DNA from: Bacteroidales bacterium
GTDB lineage: Bacteria; Bacteroidota; Bacteroidia; Bacteroidales; JAADGE01
NCBI GenBank assembly: GCA_029932445.1
Contig: JAOZQB010000123.1
Coordinates: 1 to 9,055, forward strand
Direction of reading: 5' to 3'
Length of the DNA stretch: 9,055 bases
Part shown: positions 7,281 through 9,055 of the stretch, piece by piece
Layout of the letters: the number at the start of each line of letters is the position of its first letter
Position numbering within the stretch: position 1 is the stretch's first letter
Position numbers and translations under genes: made by a program
Notes under the pieces: generated by a model
What the model was told of the DNA's origin: nothing
What the model saw: the letters and a program-made list of their open reading frames with translations, nothing else
Databases searched by the model: none

Positions 7281-7934
7281 CTATGATTTCCCCTCCCACT
7301 CCGAATAAAATTGAGAAAGGTATTGCTTCATAAAATCATGGCGTTTTTGTGCCAGAATTTTACCTGTTTCAGTATTCATTTTATCTTTCAAAAGTAATAA
7401 TTTTTCATAGAAATGATTAATTGTCGGTGCCGTACTGTTTTTATATTCTTCTTTGCTCATGTTTAAATTGGGTTTAATCTCCGGATTATAAATTTCTCGT
7501 TTTTTATAAGCGCCGTAGGCAAATGTTCTGGCAATTCCGATTGCTCCCATAGCGTCCAGACGGTCGGCATCTTGAACAACTGCAAGTTCCGGGGAATAAA
7601 AATTACTTTTGTTATGACCGCCGAGGAAAGATATGTTTTCAATAATTTTAACAACTTGATCAATTATCTCATTATCAATATTTAAAGAAGTCAGAAATAC
7701 TTTTGCTTTTTTGGGTCCGACGGTTTCATCACCCTTGTGAAATTTATGATCGGCAATATCGTGTAACAAAGCAGCAAGTTCGCAAATAAAGGGATTTGCA
7801 TCTTCTGTTTTTAAAATTAATTGTGTATTTTTCCAAACTCTGTATATGTGAAACCAATCGTGAGAACCGTCGGCATCATGTAAAGTTTCTTTTACAAAAG
7901 AAATTGTTTTATTGATAAGTTCGGTTTTGTTCAT
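7281..7934 (-). CDS. HD-domain phosphohydrolase, YedJ-like
   Basis: 217 codons, the usual size for the YedJ-like HD family. The metal-binding HD signature is complete: His29 in HDWFHIYRV, His58-Asp59 in AALLHDIADHKFH, and Asp122 in VQDADRLDAMGAIGIARTFAYG. The ADHKFH and QDADRLDA-GAIGIAR blocks are the recognisable marks of this subfamily, as distinct from dGTPase or RelA/SpoT HD domains. Such proteins are metal-dependent phosphohydrolases, probably acting on nucleotides or other small phosphate esters; the physiological substrate is not evident. The protein is soluble and cytoplasmic. It starts 13 bp after the stop of the BatB-like gene, so the two are very likely co-transcribed, although no functional link is obvious. 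The start ATG at 7934 gives a standard N-terminus. Confidence 0.9.
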   Translation of the reverse strand: MNKTELINKTISFVKETLHDADGSHDWFHIYRVWKNTQLILKTEDANPFICELAALLHDIADHKFHKGDETVGPKKAKVFLTSLNIDNEIIDQVVKIIENISFLGGHNKSNFYSPELAVVQDADRLDAMGAIGIARTFAYGAYKKREIYNPEIKPNLNMSKEEYKNSTAPTINHFYEKLLLLKDKMNTETGKILAQKRHDFMKQYLSQFYSEWEGKS

Positions 7935-7947
7935 CAGAAGTTTAGTC

Positions 7948-8967
7948 TTACTTAAAAATACTCAAATTTGCAATTTTTTGATTTCTGCGTTCTAAAAAAA
8001 GGAATTCAATTATCAGCAAAATGAATGCAACAATGATGAAATAAGGAAATAAATCGGCATAAGCTTGCACTTCGGTTTTACCGCCTTTCTCGCCGAGTGT
8101 ATCAATTTGATGTTGAATTTTATTAATATCCGAAAAGAAATTTCCGGTATCGTAATAATTTCCGCTTCCGGCATTGGCAATTTGCGTTAAAAGGACTTCA
8201 TTGAGTTTTGTGAGAATTACTTTTCCGGATTTATCTTTTTTATATTCACCGGTTTGAGTATCGGGTATCGGAACAGCTGATTTTTTGCCTATTCCTACGG
8301 TTGAAATAATAATACCGGCTTTATGGGCATTTTTTGCCGCATCAATGGCTTTTTGTTCGTGATTTTCACCATCGGTCAATATTAAAATTAATTTTTGGCT
8401 TTTTGTATCGCTTTTATCAAACATATTTGCTGCCAATTCAATGGCTTGACTTAAATTAGTTCCTTGCACGGGAATAATATCCGGTGTGATTGAGGATAAT
8501 ATCACATCGGAATTTGAAAAATTGGAAGTTAAGGGAATTTGTACAAAAGCGTCTCCTGCAAAAATGATTAATCCCATTCTGTCGTAAGGGTTTCTTCGAT
8601 ATAATTCGCTGATTATCTGTTTGGCACGATGCAAACGATCAGGTTTAACATCTTGGGCAAGCATACTGTTTGAAACATCTAAGGCAAAAATTATTTCACG
8701 GTTTTTGGTGGTTTGAACTTTCACTTTATTTCCCGATTGCGGACGAGCTGCTGCAAGTACCAAAAAAATCAGAGCCGTCCAAAGCAAGATGTTTTTAAAA
8801 AGAATTCTGTATTTTGAATAGTCGGGGATTAGTTTCCGAATCAAATTTTCATCGCCGAGGCGAGAAATATTTCTTTTTCTGATATAATTTGACAATCCGA
8901 ATAAAAGTATGAATATCGGTATTAAAATCAGCAACCAAAAATATTCCGGGTTTTTAAATTGAAACAT
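7948..8967 (-). CDS. batB: VWA-domain membrane protein, BatB-like (aerotolerance operon type)
   Basis: 339 codons, typical for BatA/BatB proteins. An N-terminal block begins MFQFKNPEYFWLL with a transmembrane helix (about 7-28). It is followed by the GDENLIRKLIPDYSKYR segment (38-54) that fits BatB better than BatA, then a second helix (57-75) ending in ARPQSG. The von Willebrand factor A domain spans about 91-290. It has a complete metal-ion-dependent adhesion site: DVSNS (97-101), Thr170 in QGTNLS and Asp199 in TDGENHE. The segment PIPDTQTGEYKKDKSGKVILTKLNE (233-257) is also characteristic. A C-terminal helix (306-325) anchors the protein. The VWA domain should face the periplasm. Bat proteins belong to MoxR-VWA systems linked to envelope integrity and, in Bacteroides fragilis, aerotolerance. 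Here the next gene downstream is the HD hydrolase, not batC/D/E, and no end of batA is visible in the 88 bp upstream. BatA is the alternative name. Confidence 0.88.
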   Translation of the reverse strand: MFQFKNPEYFWLLILIPIFILLFGLSNYIRKRNISRLGDENLIRKLIPDYSKYRILFKNILLWTALIFLVLAAARPQSGNKVKVQTTKNREIIFALDVSNSMLAQDVKPDRLHRAKQIISELYRRNPYDRMGLIIFAGDAFVQIPLTSNFSNSDVILSSITPDIIPVQGTNLSQAIELAANMFDKSDTKSQKLILILTDGENHEQKAIDAAKNAHKAGIIISTVGIGKKSAVPIPDTQTGEYKKDKSGKVILTKLNEVLLTQIANAGSGNYYDTGNFFSDINKIQHQIDTLGEKGGKTEVQAYADLFPYFIIVAFILLIIEFLFLERRNQKIANLSIFK

Positions 8968-8973
8968 TTTTTT

Positions 8974-9013
8974 AGTTTAAAGTTTATATAGTTAAAAGTA
9001 TAAAGTTCAAAGT
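8974..9013. repeat. Three spaced copies of AGTTNAAAGT upstream of the BatB-like gene
   Basis: AGTTTAAAGT (8974-8983), AGTTAAAAGT (8990-8999) and AGTTCAAAGT (9004-9013) differ only at the fifth base and start 16 and 14 bp apart, just upstream of the BatB-like start (8967). All three frames of the minus strand close within this stretch, so it is non-coding. It could be a regulatory array or the degenerate low-complexity filler seen between genes in AT-rich Bacteroidota; the sequence alone does not decide. Confidence 0.4.
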
Positions 9014-9045
9014 GTTATAGAACAAATAAAGTAAAACCTTATAGC

Positions 9046-9055
9046 CCAAATTTGG
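9046..9055. other. Palindrome cut by the window edge
   Basis: CCAAATTTGG is a perfect 10-bp palindrome ending at the last base of the window; the preceding GC (9044-9045) suggests a longer GCCCAAATTTGGGC-type repeat continuing outside. Read on the minus strand it is followed by GGTTTTACTTTATTTG, so it could be the terminator stem of the gene beyond the edge. Too little is visible to say more. Confidence 0.25.

Noticed and set aside
6770..7663. ORFs inside the zinc-ribbon gene (6770-6973 plus) and the HD gene (7463-7663 minus)
   Set aside because: Overlap well-supported reading frames whose translations show conserved motifs; these alternatives show none.

Overview
This window is AT-rich and densely coding. 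It looks like a member of the Bacteroidota, probably an uncultivated or marine/anaerobic Bacteroidales- or Flavobacteriia-like organism. The grounds are a BatB-type VWA protein, a TonB-dependent receptor without Shine-Dalgarno-led starts, A-rich regions before start codons, heavy use of TAA stops, and a Gram-negative two-membrane architecture. The lineage call is inference from gene content and base composition; no rRNA is present.

Layout. Positions 1-383 (minus) hold the 5' part of a gene that runs off the left edge; its product resembles the first half of a MaoC-type (double hot-dog) hydratase/dehydratase. Immediately upstream, on the same strand, 403-2376 encodes a membrane sensor histidine kinase with a periplasmic YfiR-like (DUF4154) domain and a very long coiled coil. 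Divergent from it, 2505-4796 (plus) encodes a TonB-dependent outer-membrane receptor. The 128-bp divergent intergenic region carries a 22-bp AT-only dyad and a 13-bp direct repeat that could be an operator. The receptor gene converges, with only 2 bp between stop codons, on a run of four minus-strand genes. Read in transcription order from the right edge these are: a BatB-like von Willebrand factor A protein (7948-8967), a YedJ-like HD-domain phosphohydrolase (7281-7934), a small zinc-ribbon membrane protein (6682-7230) and a long-chain fatty acyl-CoA synthetase (4799-6592). The right edge (8968-9055) is a non-coding, low-complexity stretch with three copies of AGTTNAAAGT and a truncated palindrome.

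How they may work together. The kinase/receptor pair is the most interesting part. A periplasmic YfiR-like domain sits at the tip of a proline-free helical stalk of about 150 residues on an inner-membrane kinase, and the kinase gene is divergent from an outer-membrane TonB receptor gene. This suggests a trans-envelope sensing system in which occupancy or activity of the outer-membrane receptor is read by the stalked kinase. No response regulator is present in the window. The other genes look like ordinary housekeeping: acyl-CoA activation, a nucleotide or small-phosphate HD hydrolase, and an envelope stress/aerotolerance-type VWA protein. No RNA genes, insertion sequences, CRISPR arrays or prophage genes were seen.
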